Assembly: GCF_030518235.1 (NCBI RefSeq)
Contig: NZ_JAULSA010000006.1
Coordinates: 62,001 to 126,000, forward strand
Reading direction: 5' to 3'
DNA from: Saccharibacillus sp. CPCC 101409
GTDB taxonomy: Bacteria; Bacillota; Bacilli; Paenibacillales; Paenibacillaceae
Length of the DNA stretch: 64,000 bases
The notes under the pieces are model-generated. The model worked only from the letters and a program-made list of their open reading frames with translations, did no database searches and was not told where the DNA came from. Numbering within the stretch: the stretch's first letter is position 1; each line of letters begins with the position of its first letter. Below are positions 42,380 through 51,843 of the stretch, one piece after another. The position numbers and the translations under genes are program-made.

Positions 42380-43126
42380 CTAAACCTTCAACATCTCCAC
42401 AGCCTTCGCCCAATCCAGCAGAGTCCCCACATAGAACGGCCCGAACTCCCCGTAACGCGCGCTGACCTCGTCAAACCGCATCTCGTAAATGAGCTTTTTG
42501 AACTGAAGCGCGTCGTCCGCGAACAGCGTCACGCCCCATTCCCAATCGTCGAAGCCGACCGAGCCGGTGATGATCTGTTTCACCTTGCCGGCGTAGCTGC
42601 GTCCGATCAGGCCGTGGCTGCGCATCATCGTTTTGCGGTCGTCCATCGACAGCATGTACCAGTTGTCGTCCAGCTCGCGCTTTTTGTTCATCGGGTAGAA
42701 ACAGATATACGCGGACTTCGGCAGCTCCGGCTTCAAGCGGGACGCCACATGCGGGTTCTGCATCGGGTCTTCGCCTTCTTTGCCCAGATAGTTGCTGAGC
42801 TCGACGACGCTGACATAGGAGTATTCTTTGGTCGTAAATTTGGCAAACGTCGTTTTGTTGAACGCCGTTTCCAGCTTGTTCAGATCCTCCAGCGTTTCGC
42901 GCAGATACATAAAGACGAAGTCGGCTTTCTGGCCCACGATCGTGTAGACTGCGGTGCTGCCGAGCCCTGCCTGCGACGTTTGCGAAAATTCTTTCATCAG
43001 TTCTTCGAGCTCTTCCATGGCGACGGCGCGCTCTTCGTTGTCCGCGGCTTTCCACATCGTCCAGTTTATCGAACGGAAATCGTGCAGCGCGTACCAGCCC
43101 TCGAGCGTCAGCGTGGCTTCGTTCAT
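42380..43126 (-). CDS. hemQ: Coproheme decarboxylase (HemQ)
   Basis: 248 residues, the usual HemQ length, of the chlorite-dismutase superfamily. Family blocks include [55 protein letters not shown] and [19 protein letters not shown]; the proximal heme His is probably that in RSHGLIGR. HemQ converts coproheme to heme b in the Firmicutes heme pathway. ATG 43126 follows GGAGTG. Convergent genes are absent; it diverges from dnaB across 435 bases with no other gene seen. Confidence 0.9.
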   Translation of the reverse strand: MNEATLTLEGWYALHDFRSINWTMWKAADNEERAVAMEELEELMKEFSQTSQAGLGSTAVYTIVGQKADFVFMYLRETLEDLNKLETAFNKTTFAKFTTKEYSYVSVVELSNYLGKEGEDPMQNPHVASRLKPELPKSAYICFYPMNKKRELDDNWYMLSMDDRKTMMRSHGLIGRSYAGKVKQIITGSVGFDDWEWGVTLFADDALQFKKLIYEMRFDEVSARYGEFGPFYVGTLLDWAKAVEMLKV

Positions 43127-43426
43127 GAATCGATCACTCCTAAAATAAAGTAATGGGGTAGTCGGAATTTTCACAAGTCGTGCATCGCAAAAAAACTTCG
43201 CGAAAATCCGGTTAAGAAGGCCTGCGCCGAAACGATGCTTTCAAATGCTTCCATCTCCATTGTAGCGCAACGCGAAGCGGAAGAGCAATTCGGGCCGCGG
43301 ACAGTTTGGACGGGCAAACGGACAGCGCGGAACTTTCGTTCGCAAAAAAAGAAGCAATTCGAAGCCCGGCCGCATCCGGCCGCGCGGTCCGACGATCCTG
43401 TTTGAATTTTGATCGCTTTCGGCTCT

Positions 43427-43453
43427 TTGCTGAGGCGGGAATTGTGTTAAAAT
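43427..43453 (+). promoter_or_regulatory. Possible promoter for dnaB
   Basis: TTGCTG (43427-43432) and TAAAAT (43448-43453) with a short 15-base spacer, about 100 bases before dnaB. The remainder of 43127-43561 shows nothing else I can support. Confidence 0.35.
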
Positions 43454-43561
43454 AGAGGGGCTCCAACGAACCTGTCCACAATCAAGGGCGCGTTCCGCGG
43501 AGCACGTCTATTTTTTAGCACAGAGAGAAGCAATCGCAGGATAAGAGGGGGAGATCCGCCG

Positions 43562-45067
43562 ATGCGCATGAAAAGTCTGCTGCATTATACCGAACATCAT
43601 CGTTATTATACGTATCGCGATTTCAGCCTCAGCAGCCTGGACGAGCGCATGCTGACCCTGATTTACCAGCCGATGGTCGGCGCTTCGGCGGTCGGACTGT
43701 ACCGGCTGCTGGCCCAGCATCTGCCGTCGGAACAGACCGGGTACTCGAAGCCCGAACCGCACAAAGGCCTGTTTCTGACGCTCGGCGTGGAGCCCAGCGA
43801 ACGGGGCCGCACGCTGATGATCGAGAACGCTTCGAAGCTCGAAGCGGTCGGCCTGCTGCAGACGCACCGACTTTATCTGCCGGAGCAGGACCAATACATG
43901 TACGAATACGAGCTGCAGCAGCCGCTGCCGCCGTCCGACTTTTTCGCGACCCAGCATCTGACGCTGCTGCTGCGCGACCGGATCGGCAAATTCGCCGTGC
44001 TGTCGCTTCAGGAGCGATTCTGGAACGGGGAACCGGAAGAACTGGGCGAAGCGGGACGCGCCGCCAAAGAAAATATTTCGCAGCCGTTTTACGAAATCTT
44101 CGAACTCAATACGCATGTGATCGACTACGAGCTGGAGCAGGCGCTGTCCGAAGCTTCGCCCGCCCGGCGCCAGAGCAAGAACGTGCCGGCCGAAGAGCCG
44201 CTGTTCGATTACTCCGACGTGATCCTGCATTTTCCGCGCGGCGCTCGCAACCGTTCGTTTGTCGAAGGGCTGCGGCACAACCGCGAACAGATGGGCATGA
44301 TCAATCACGTGGCGCGCAAATTCGACCTCAACGTCGAAGACATCGTGCGCCTGCTGGACGAGGAAGGAATCTTCACGCAGGGCGGCGAGCTGCTGCTGGA
44401 CAACCTGCAAAACCGCGCCAACCTGACGTTCCGCCAGACCGCCAAGCGGACCGAAGAACGCCAGGTCAAAGCCGCCCGCGCGGTGCGCCCGGAAGAACCG
44501 GCCCCCGACGACACGCCGGTCGAGCACGCCGTGGAGATGGAATACTATCTCGAAGTTCCTCAGCAGTTCCAGTCCAAGTGCGATATTCATCAATACAATA
44601 TGCTGCTGCGCAACGAGCCTTACACCGGCCTGCTGCGCAATTTCTTCCCCGGCACCGTCCCGGGCCCGTGGCTGGATATGTTCAGCAAGATCGACCTCAG
44701 CTACAAGCTGCCGGGCGAAGTCATCAACGTGCTGATTCATTACCTCGTCACTCTGCTCGGCAAAGACGGCGACCAGCGCATCAGCCGCAACTTCGTCGAT
44801 TCCATCGCGTCCAACATGCTGCTGCGCCAGATCGATACGTACGAGAAAGCCGTCCGATATATCCGCGACCAGGACAACCCGAAGCGTAAACCGTCCGCCC
44901 AGACCGGCGGCCGCGCCCGCACTTCCGGCAAAGCCTCCCGCGGCAAACCGGAACTGCCGATCGTGCAAAACTCCCCGGTCCAGACCGCCGTATCCGACGA
45001 AGAATTCGCCGAATACGTCCGCATGGCCGAAGAGATGAAAGCCAGCAAGAATAAATCGCGGAACTAG
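43562..45067 (+). CDS. dnaB: Replication initiation and membrane attachment protein DnaB
   Basis: 501 residues of the Gram-positive DnaB/DnaD family, not the replicative helicase. The N-terminal winged-helix DDBH1 region opens with LHYTEHHRYYTYRDFSLSSLDERMLTLIYQPMVG, and a DDBH2/DnaD-like region near 385-450 has YTGLLRNFFPG and PGEVINVLIHYLV. It helps DnaI load the DNA helicase at oriC and PriA forks. ATG 43562 follows GGGGGAGA. dnaI is the next gene, but 320 bases away. Confidence 0.88.
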   Translation: MRMKSLLHYTEHHRYYTYRDFSLSSLDERMLTLIYQPMVGASAVGLYRLLAQHLPSEQTGYSKPEPHKGLFLTLGVEPSERGRTLMIENASKLEAVGLLQTHRLYLPEQDQYMYEYELQQPLPPSDFFATQHLTLLLRDRIGKFAVLSLQERFWNGEPEELGEAGRAAKENISQPFYEIFELNTHVIDYELEQALSEASPARRQSKNVPAEEPLFDYSDVILHFPRGARNRSFVEGLRHNREQMGMINHVARKFDLNVEDIVRLLDEEGIFTQGGELLLDNLQNRANLTFRQTAKRTEERQVKAARAVRPEEPAPDDTPVEHAVEMEYYLEVPQQFQSKCDIHQYNMLLRNEPYTGLLRNFFPGTVPGPWLDMFSKIDLSYKLPGEVINVLIHYLVTLLGKDGDQRISRNFVDSIASNMLLRQIDTYEKAVRYIRDQDNPKRKPSAQTGGRARTSGKASRGKPELPIVQNSPVQTAVSDEEFAEYVRMAEEMKASKNKSRN

Positions 45068-45070
45068 AAT

Positions 45071-45173
45071 CCCGCGAGGACAGCCGAAGTAATCCCGGCG
45101 CCTGCGAGCCCGGTCTTCCCGCGAGGACAGCCGGAGTAATCCCGGCGCTTCCGAGCCCCGCTTTCCCCGCGAG
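45071..45173 (+). repeat. Tandem repeat between dnaB and dnaI, 47-48 bp units
   Basis: CCCGCGAGGACAGCCG(A/G)AGTAATCCCGGCGC recurs at 45071 and 45118, with a third partial start at 45166. The rest of 45068-45387 holds hairpins TTAACGGG/CCCGTTAA (about 45208-45226) and CCCGAGAAT/ATTCTCGGG (45277-45299), and a short GGTATCGCG repeat; no gene. Confidence 0.7.
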
Positions 45174-45387
45174 ATTCCGCGCGGGATCTTTCCAACCAAG
45201 GTCTGCATTAACGGGGCACCCGTTAATCCCCCCCAGCGAAGCGATACCGGGGTGAGCGACTTTTGGATTTCCTTTACCCGAGAATGAAATATTCTCGGGC
45301 AGAAACCAAGCCGGAGCGAACCGTGGTATCGCGGAGCGATGAACCCGCGGTATCGCGTAGCGCCCCAGAAAGGAGAACCCCCCACCC

Positions 45388-46341
45388 ATGTCAATGGACT
45401 CCATCGGCGATGTGCTGAAGCAGTTCGGCGGATCGAATATCCAGCGCCGGACGCAGGACCTGAAAGCCAGGATTTTAAACGAACCCGACGTTCGCCAGCT
45501 GCGCCTGCGCTATCCCGAGCTGACCGAGCAGGAATTGACGCGCAATATGAGCCGTTTGTACGAATATATGAAAGAAAAGCAGCACTGCGCCAACTGTCCG
45601 GGGCTGGAGAATTGTCCGAACGATTTCCAGGGACATTACACCAAGCTGAGCGTCGACGAAGTCGGCGGGGAGCTGCGCATTCGCGACTACAAATCGCCGT
45701 GCAATCTGCAGCTGGCCCACGAGCGCGACCAGCTGATCGGCAGCCGCATCCGCAGCTTTTACGTGGACGAGCGCGCGCTGACCGAAGGGTACGACGAAGT
45801 GGAGATCATGACGAAAGACCCGGTGCGGTCTCCGGCCGTAAACCGGATATTCCGTTATATCAACGAAGCCAATACGGTCGGGCTCCCGACCAAAGGGCTG
45901 TATCTCGAAGGCCCGTTCGGCACGGGCAAAACGTTCCTGATGTGCTATCTGATGCACGAGCTGGCCAAAAAAGGGCACTCGGGCGTCATCGTCTATATGC
46001 CGGACTTCGTCGAAGACGTCAAATCGATGATCCAGGACGGCGAGAAGCTGCGCGATACGATTGAGCTGATGAAACAAACCGATCTGCTGATCTTCGACGA
46101 TATCGGCGCGGAAAATATGGGACCCTGGGTTCGCGACCATGTGCTGGGTTCGATTCTGAATCACCGGATGAACCGCAAGCCGACTTTCTACACCTCCAAT
46201 TATTCGCTGTCCGATCTGGAGAAACATCTGAGTTTTACCAACAAAGACGGCGAAGAAGCCTATAAAGGACAGCGGCTGATGAACCGGGTTTCGCCGTTTG
46301 TCGAAGTGGTGCGCGTGCTCGGGGAAAACAAACGCGGATAG
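45388..46341 (+). CDS. dnaI: Primosomal protein DnaI (helicase loader)
   Basis: 317 residues. An N-terminal zinc-binding segment has CANCPGLENCPNDFQGH, the Cys3His pattern of DnaI. The C-terminal AAA+ domain has Walker A GPFGTGKT (175-182) and Walker B LLIFDDIGAE. It loads the replicative helicase with DnaB and DnaD. ATG 45388 lies 12 bases after AGGAG; ATG 45394 is a possible alternative. Confidence 0.92.
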   Translation: MSMDSIGDVLKQFGGSNIQRRTQDLKARILNEPDVRQLRLRYPELTEQELTRNMSRLYEYMKEKQHCANCPGLENCPNDFQGHYTKLSVDEVGGELRIRDYKSPCNLQLAHERDQLIGSRIRSFYVDERALTEGYDEVEIMTKDPVRSPAVNRIFRYINEANTVGLPTKGLYLEGPFGTGKTFLMCYLMHELAKKGHSGVIVYMPDFVEDVKSMIQDGEKLRDTIELMKQTDLLIFDDIGAENMGPWVRDHVLGSILNHRMNRKPTFYTSNYSLSDLEKHLSFTNKDGEEAYKGQRLMNRVSPFVEVVRVLGENKRG

Positions 46342-46471
46342 CCGCCTGTTTTTTTATATGTGTTTGCCGGAGCGGTCCGAAGAACGGTTTCTTCATGAAA
46401 TCTTCACTTACTAAAGGTTAGATGTTTATAAAAACATACAATTTATTGTTTCGGTAAGTTGGATTCCGTGT

Positions 46472-46504
46472 TATAATTGACATGTAGATAACCGCACGTT
46501 ATCT
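46472..46504 (+). promoter_or_regulatory. Promoter region of trxA
   Basis: TATAAT at 46472-46477 is clear, but the -35 is weak. A perfect small palindrome AGATAAC-CGCAC-GTTATCT (46486-46504) lies at the expected transcript start. Confidence 0.45.
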
Positions 46505-46556
46505 TTAAATATGCGATTTAAGATAAATTTGATGCACATATAAGGAGGAACTTTCC

Positions 46557-46877
46557 ATGGCGATTGTAAATGTATCCGACCAAAATTTCGGAACGGAAGT
46601 GGAAGCGGGAGAAGGTACGGTTTTGGTGGATTTCTGGGCACCGTGGTGCGGACCTTGTAAGATGCTGGCTCCGATCCTCGACGAACTCGACGGCGAAGTG
46701 GGCGCAAGCGTGAAGATCGCCAAAGTCAACGTCGACGAAAACCCGGAAACGGCTTCCCGTTTCGGCGTAATGAGCATCCCGACGATGATCTTCTTCAAAG
46801 ACGGCCAACCGGTCGACAAACTGATCGGCGTAAACTCCAAGGAAGCGCTGAAAGGCGTTCTGGCGAAGCATCAATAA
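46557..46877 (+). CDS. trxA: Thioredoxin
   Basis: 106 residues, the standard thioredoxin length. Active site FWAPWCGPCKMLAP with Cys31 and Cys34, and cis-Pro76 in SIPTMIFF. It reduces protein disulfides in the cytoplasm. ATG follows AAGGAGG. It is separated from uvrC by a terminator, although the pair trxA-uvrC is a common Firmicutes neighbourhood. Confidence 0.95.
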   Translation: MAIVNVSDQNFGTEVEAGEGTVLVDFWAPWCGPCKMLAPILDELDGEVGASVKIAKVNVDENPETASRFGVMSIPTMIFFKDGQPVDKLIGVNSKEALKGVLAKHQ

Positions 46878-46939
46878 TTTCCGTTCGGCGGCGCGCCTTC
46901 GGTCTTACGGGATCGGACGGCAGCGGCTCTGAAGCGGCA

Positions 46940-46967
46940 AGCCCCCGGCAATCTGCCGGGGGTTTTT
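46940..46967 (+). terminator. Terminator after trxA
   Basis: GCCCCCGGCA and TGCCGGGGG form the stem, followed by TTTTT. Confidence 0.88.
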
Positions 46968-47110
46968 GCGTTCTTCGCGCGCCGAATGCGGAGGACAGAG
47001 CGGATGTTCGTCTTTTTATACGCCGGGAGTATTTTTGACGTATAATAAAAGAGGGTAATTCATCCAGAGAAACTACCGCATCGGAAGAGAACAGGGAGGT
47101 CGAATTTAAC

Positions 47111-49324
47111 GTGGATACGCACCTCGAGACGATTCAGGAACAGGAGAAAGCGATGGCGCATATCCGGGACAAGCTGGCGCTGCTGCCGGAACTGCCGGGC
47201 TGCTACCTGATGAAAAATAGAGAAGGCACCATTATTTACGTCGGCAAAGCCAAAATTCTGAAAAACCGCGTGCGCTCTTATTTTACGGGCAGCCACGAAG
47301 GGAAAACGCAGCGTCTGGTCGCCGATATCCGGGATTTCGAATACATCGTCACCTCGAGCAACATGGAAGCGCTGATTCTGGAATGCAATCTGATCAAGCT
47401 GCACCAGCCGCGCTACAACGTCCTGCTCAAAGACGACAAAACGTTTCCGTATATCAAAATTACGAACGAGCGGCATCCCAAGCTGGAAGTCACGCGCCGG
47501 GTGCTCAAAGATAAAGCGCGCTATTTCGGCCCGTATCCGAACGCTTACGCGGCCCAGCAGACGAAGAAGCTGCTCGACCGGATGTACCCGCTGCGCAAAT
47601 GCGGCGTGATGCCGAAAGAAGTCTGCCTGTACTACCACATGGGCCAGTGCCTCGCGCCGTGCGTGAAAGATATCGGCAAAGAAGAATACGACGGCATCCG
47701 CGACGAGATCGCGCGTTTCCTCGGCGGCAGCCACGAAGAGATCAAGAAAGAGCTGCGCCGCAAAATGGAAGAAGCCGCCGAAGACCTGTACTTCGAGCGG
47801 GCCAAAGAACTGCGCGACCAGATCGCCAATATCGAAGCGGTCATGGAGAAGCAGAAGATTAATGCCGTGGACAAAAAAGACCGCGACGTGTTCGGCTACT
47901 CCGTCGATAAAGGCTGGATGTGCGTGCAGATCCTGTATATCCGCCAGGGAAAAATGATCGAGCGGCACGCGTCGAGCTTTCCGTTCTATGGCGAAGCTTA
48001 CGCCGATTTCCTGTCCTATGTGACGCAGTATTACAGCGACAACCCGGCGCTGCCGCAGGAGATCCTGCTGCCGGAAGGCGATGCGGTGCCGGGAACTTCC
48101 GCTCCGGCCGAAGCGGGCGGCATCGCCGGCGCTTCGCGGGCGGCGATCATGGCGGCGAACGAAGCCGCCGACGCCGAAGGCGAGGAAGAAGCCGGCGAAG
48201 GCGCGGAAGCGCAGCCGGCCGGAAGCGCCGAAGGCGGGCGCGCCGCGGACGAAGTCGCGGAAGCGGAGCAGGCCGCGGCGGCCGGATCGGCCGCCGGGCA
48301 GTACGGCGGCGCGGCCGAGGCGCCGCCGTTTGCGGCGGAGGCGCGGGCGGAGTACCGCGCCTCCGCCGCTGCGGACGCCGGAGATGCGTCCGCGAGCCTG
48401 CCGGAAGCGGCGGCGGGCGAAGCCGCCGCTTCCGGCGAAAGCGAAGCCCGGCAGGATGCGGCCGGGCTGGGCGACCTGAACGGCGCTGCGGCGCTGCAGC
48501 AGTGGCTGAACGTCAAAGCGCTGGTGCCCAAGCGCGGGTCCAAGCGCAAGATGGTCGAGATGGCGCGCGAGAACGCACGCGTCTCGCTGGAGGAGAAGTT
48601 CCGCCTCATCGAGCGGAACGAGGAACGGACCAGCGGCGCGGCCGACCGGCTGGGGCATGCGCTCGGCTTCGACACGCTGCATCGCGTGGAGGCGTTCGAT
48701 AACTCGAATATCCAGGGCGCGAACCCGGTGTCCGCGATGGTCGTGTTCCTCGACGGCAAACCGGCCAAGCAGGAGTACCGCAAATACAAAGTCCGCACCG
48801 TGGTCGGCGCGGACGACTATGCGACGATGCGCGAAGTCATCCGCCGCCGGTACGAACGCGTGCTCAAAGAAAAGCTGCCGCTGCCGGATCTTGTGTTGGT
48901 CGACGGCGGCAAAGGCCAGATCTCGGTCGCGATCGACGTATTGGAGAACGAGCTGGGCCTGAATGTGCCCGTCGCGGGGCTTGTCAAAGACTCCAAGCAC
49001 CGCACGGCGCAGCTGATGAGCGGAGACCCGGCCGAAGTGGTGCCGCTGGCCCGCGACAGCGAGGAATTCTATCTGCTCCAGCGCATCCAGGACGAAGTGC
49101 ACCGCTTCGCGATCTCGTTCCACCGCGAGCAGCGCGCCAAGTCGATGGTCACGTCGAAGCTCGACTCGATCCCGGGTATCGGCGAGAAGCGCCGCCAGAC
49201 GCTGCTCAAGCACTTCGGTTCGCTCAAGAAGATTCGCGAAGCGTCCGTCGAGGACTTCCGTCCGCTGTCGATCGGCGACAAGCTGGCGCGGCAGATTCTG
49301 GACGCGCTGAAGGAAGAAGCATAG
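47111..49324 (+). CDS. uvrC: UvrC excinuclease subunit with a large Ala/Glu-rich insertion
   Basis: 737 residues against about 590-610 in relatives. GIY-YIG nuclease domain at the N-terminus ([27 protein letters not shown]), a UVR motif ([22 protein letters not shown]), the RNase H-like nuclease domain ([34 protein letters not shown]) and tandem HhH at the end ([22 protein letters not shown]). UvrC makes both cuts in nucleotide excision repair. About 135 codons (48085-48490) encode a low-complexity, Ala/Gly/Glu-rich stretch between the UVR region and the second nuclease domain. All catalytic domains remain in frame. GTG start after GGGAGG. Confidence 0.93.
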   Translation: MDTHLETIQEQEKAMAHIRDKLALLPELPGCYLMKNREGTIIYVGKAKILKNRVRSYFTGSHEGKTQRLVADIRDFEYIVTSSNMEALILECNLIKLHQPRYNVLLKDDKTFPYIKITNERHPKLEVTRRVLKDKARYFGPYPNAYAAQQTKKLLDRMYPLRKCGVMPKEVCLYYHMGQCLAPCVKDIGKEEYDGIRDEIARFLGGSHEEIKKELRRKMEEAAEDLYFERAKELRDQIANIEAVMEKQKINAVDKKDRDVFGYSVDKGWMCVQILYIRQGKMIERHASSFPFYGEAYADFLSYVTQYYSDNPALPQEILLPEGDAVPGTSAPAEAGGIAGASRAAIMAANEAADAEGEEEAGEGAEAQPAGSAEGGRAADEVAEAEQAAAAGSAAGQYGGAAEAPPFAAEARAEYRASAAADAGDASASLPEAAAGEAAASGESEARQDAAGLGDLNGAAALQQWLNVKALVPKRGSKRKMVEMARENARVSLEEKFRLIERNEERTSGAADRLGHALGFDTLHRVEAFDNSNIQGANPVSAMVVFLDGKPAKQEYRKYKVRTVVGADDYATMREVIRRRYERVLKEKLPLPDLVLVDGGKGQISVAIDVLENELGLNVPVAGLVKDSKHRTAQLMSGDPAEVVPLARDSEEFYLLQRIQDEVHRFAISFHREQRAKSMVTSKLDSIPGIGEKRRQTLLKHFGSLKKIREASVEDFRPLSIGDKLARQILDALKEEA

Positions 49325-49359
49325 ACCGTATCCTTTTAATTTGATAGCGAAGCCGGGCA

Positions 49360-49403
49360 GCCGGGCGCGATTGTTGCAAGTGGACAATCGCGCCCGGCTT
49401 ATT
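49360..49403 (+). terminator. Terminator after uvrC
   Basis: GCCGGGCGCGATTGT and ACAATCGCGCCCGGC are perfect complements; the T run is short (TTATTT). Confidence 0.7.
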
Positions 49404-49481
49404 TAAGCGAGCGGCGAATTTCGGCTGCAAAGCGGACTCTTGTTCGACTCGATGCGTCCAATCGTATAAAGGAGGCGCGAT

Positions 49482-49688
49482 ATGCGGAAAATAACGATGA
49501 CGGTCGGAGCCGTTTTATTAGCAGCCGGCTCGTGAACCGCCTGCGGGACAAGTCCGGCGGCGGACGAAGTTCCGGCAGGAACCCCGACGAATGCCGGGCC
49601 AAAAGCTGCTTCGGAAATGGACCGTGCCAGCAGGCGGGAGTCGGGTTCATTCGACGCCGGTCAATGGCAGCTTGTCGCAATCGATTGA
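49482..49688 (+). pseudogene. Broken lipoprotein gene (in-frame TGA, truncated META-like domain)
   Basis: A perfect AAAGGAGG lies before ATG 49482. The frame reads MRKITMTVGAVLLAAGS, then TGA at 49533-49535 (codon 18), then in the same frame TACGTSPAADEVPAGTP and onward to WQLVAID and a stop at 49686. The stop falls at the lipobox (S-stop-T-A-C; a sense codon there, for example Leu, would give a normal LTAC lipobox). The WQLVAID end resembles the first strand of a META/HslJ domain. Both the stop and the short end suggest a decayed lipoprotein gene. Confidence 0.6.
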
Positions 49689-49705
49689 TAAGACGATTAT
49701 CGGAC

Positions 49706-49766
49706 AAAAAAAGACCCTGCAGGACGGCCGTATCCAAGCGGCCGTTTTGCAGGGTTCGGTTTTTAT
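49706..49766. terminator. Bidirectional terminator
   Basis: AACCCTGCA-type arms (ACCCTGCA, TGCAGGGT) and inner ACGGCCG/CGGCCGT arms form a long hairpin with A and T runs on both sides. It ends the minus-strand CPBP gene. Confidence 0.75.
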
Positions 49767-49799
49767 GTTCCGGCTTCATTCTTGCTGCGCGCATACAAG

Positions 49800-51563
49800 C
49801 TACACCGAAGTCGGACGCTCGTCTTTCGCCAGCGACCAGCCGGGTACTTTCGGCGCGCCGGGAAGCAAAGACTGCGGGTCGCGCGGAGCGGGCGGATGTT
49901 CCTCGAACTCGCCCCCCGGGGGCAAAGGCTTGTCTTTGCGGTTGAACAGGTAGATCGCGAAAGCGACGATGCCCGGCAGCACGATCGAGATGATGCCGAT
50001 CAGGATATAGCCGGGAGTGCCCATAAAGATCAGGCTGAGGCCCATCAGGATGCTGTCGAACACCACATGCGCGAACATGGCCGTGATATAGCCGTAGCGC
50101 AGGAAGATGAAGCTGAACAGCAGGCCCAGCACCAGCAGCTCGATCGGCCGGGTAATGACCGGATAGATCGAATACAGCGTATGGCCGAACGCCCAGATGA
50201 TCGACGTAATCACGCTGGCCAGCAGCGTGCTGCGCACGATCTTTTTGAGCATCGGAATCCCGAACAGCCGGTAGATCGCTTCTTCGGAGATGCCGGCCAT
50301 CCAGGCCAGGATCGGGAACAACCACGCGTACATCATATTGTAGGTGGACTGCGAATCGTCGGTCGTCGAGAACACGCCGAGCGTGCGTTCGAGCACGAAG
50401 AAGATCACGGCCTGTACGGCGAGCAGAATAAACGCCCACAGATAGCCCGTCCGCGCCGCCGCCCACACGTGACGGCCGTAGAAGCGCTCGCCGCGCCGGG
50501 CCCACATATTGCGTCCCTGGCTGCGCCACAGCGCGTCTCCGCCGACGAACGAGAAGTACAGCGAAGCCGAAGTGACCAGTCCCAATCCGATTTGCAGAAT
50601 AAAAGCCACCCAGAACATGATGCTCGAGAAGCTTCCGCCTTCGAAGTACGGACGCGAATTCCAGACGGAGAACACCGACACGGCGTAAGTGAAGATCGCC
50701 AGGAAGATGCCCCGTTTGAACGACGAGTATTTGCGCAGCCGGATCGCGTAGACGATCGCCAGTACGCCGAGAACGAACGACAGCAGCATATAGCCGCCGT
50801 AGGTCATGATTTCCGCCCATTTGGTCTGTTCGTCGATATAAGCGGTGTAAGCCTGCGGAATCTGGAACGCCGGACGGATCGAAGCGACGTGGTCGCCTTC
50901 GAACGTCAGGCTGACATTCAGGTCGGAATCGCCGATCCCGACCTCCGAATCCGTATAACTCAGTCCGCCGGAGTCGGCGGAAGAAGTCGGCTCGAGTTCG
51001 GCGGGATCGAGCTCCAGCTCTTCGAGCAGGGGAGCGGCGGCGGCTTCTTTGTCCGTCTGCGCGATGCCGGTGTCTTCCAGCGCATCGGGATCGACCGTGC
51101 CGTCGGAAAGCTGCGCAGCGAAGTCGGACGGCAGATCGCTGAACGCCGTTACCTTACCGGTCTGTCCGCCGACGTCGACCAGCAGCACGCGCTCCGCTCC
51201 GCCTTCTTCGTAGTGGTAGATCACGCGGAACATTTCGTAAGGAAACCGGTCGACATATGTACGGTCGTATTCGCCGATCAGGTCGTTCTTGGACAGGTAG
51301 CCGTAAAGATCGGAGTCGCTTCGATAGCTGATCTGCGGTTCTCCGAGCGCCGCTTCGATCGCAAGCGCGGAGGAAGCGAAATCGGCGGCGCTGCTTTGGG
51401 CCTGCTCCGGGGTAATCAGCGAGTAGCCCGAAGTCTGTTCGGTCATCTCGCTCTGAAACAGGGTAGTGAAGTTGAACAGGATGTAAACGACGAGCGCAAG
51501 CGCCGCGGCCAAGCCGAGTTTTTTGTAGTTGACATGCAGGATGCGCTGCTGCGGATCGGTCAT
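49800..51563 (-). CDS. CPBP-family (CAAX/Abi) intramembrane metalloprotease with large N-terminal ectodomain
   Basis: 587 residues. One membrane segment near the N-terminus (about 15-33), an ectodomain of about 220 residues with acidic patches, then eight or so membrane segments. The CPBP motifs are present: EEAIYRLFG (EExxxR), FGHTLYS and HVVFDS. The family cleaves membrane or prenylated peptides, or acts as a bacteriocin immunity factor. ATG 51563 follows AAGGAGGGG. The N-terminal ectodomain is unusual for the family and may bind the substrate. Confidence 0.82.
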   Translation of the reverse strand: MTDPQQRILHVNYKKLGLAAALALVVYILFNFTTLFQSEMTEQTSGYSLITPEQAQSSAADFASSALAIEAALGEPQISYRSDSDLYGYLSKNDLIGEYDRTYVDRFPYEMFRVIYHYEEGGAERVLLVDVGGQTGKVTAFSDLPSDFAAQLSDGTVDPDALEDTGIAQTDKEAAAAPLLEELELDPAELEPTSSADSGGLSYTDSEVGIGDSDLNVSLTFEGDHVASIRPAFQIPQAYTAYIDEQTKWAEIMTYGGYMLLSFVLGVLAIVYAIRLRKYSSFKRGIFLAIFTYAVSVFSVWNSRPYFEGGSFSSIMFWVAFILQIGLGLVTSASLYFSFVGGDALWRSQGRNMWARRGERFYGRHVWAAARTGYLWAFILLAVQAVIFFVLERTLGVFSTTDDSQSTYNMMYAWLFPILAWMAGISEEAIYRLFGIPMLKKIVRSTLLASVITSIIWAFGHTLYSIYPVITRPIELLVLGLLFSFIFLRYGYITAMFAHVVFDSILMGLSLIFMGTPGYILIGIISIVLPGIVAFAIYLFNRKDKPLPPGGEFEEHPPAPRDPQSLLPGAPKVPGWSLAKDERPTSV

Positions 51564-51758
51564 GGTTCCCCTCCTTCTGAAGTGCATATCCGTTCTTGTG
51601 GATATCTTTCTAATAATACCATATTCCCAAACCCCGACACCATATTCCCCCCGAAGAGAAGAGTTCAAACAGGGACGTTCGCGGAGCCTGCCCTTTTCGG
51701 CCGATCGCCGCGCCGCGGCGGCGGTCCGGGGAAGCGGCGGGCGCGGCGCAAATCGTTC

Positions 51759-51788
51759 TTGTGGAGAGCGGGCGGGTGCGCATATAAT
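51759..51788 (+). promoter_or_regulatory. Promoter for ktrB-like gene
   Basis: TTGTGG (51759-51764), an 18-base spacer and TATAAT (51783-51788), about 55 bases before the start codon. Confidence 0.6.
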
Positions 51789-51843
51789 AGGACGACTGCT
51801 TTCGTGATACGACCGGAACTTTGGAAAGGGGGGCGCGAAAAAG

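Noticed and set aside
47060-49387. A 775-codon open frame on the minus strand across uvrC
   Set aside because: It is antisense to a clear UvrC with catalytic motifs in order. Long antisense frames are expected in GC-rich genes, and it has no ribosome binding site or recognisable domain.
51564-51843. c-di-AMP (ydaO-type) riboswitch before the Ktr genes
   Set aside because: The promoter is only about 55 bases before the start codon, leaving no room, and the conserved motif is absent.
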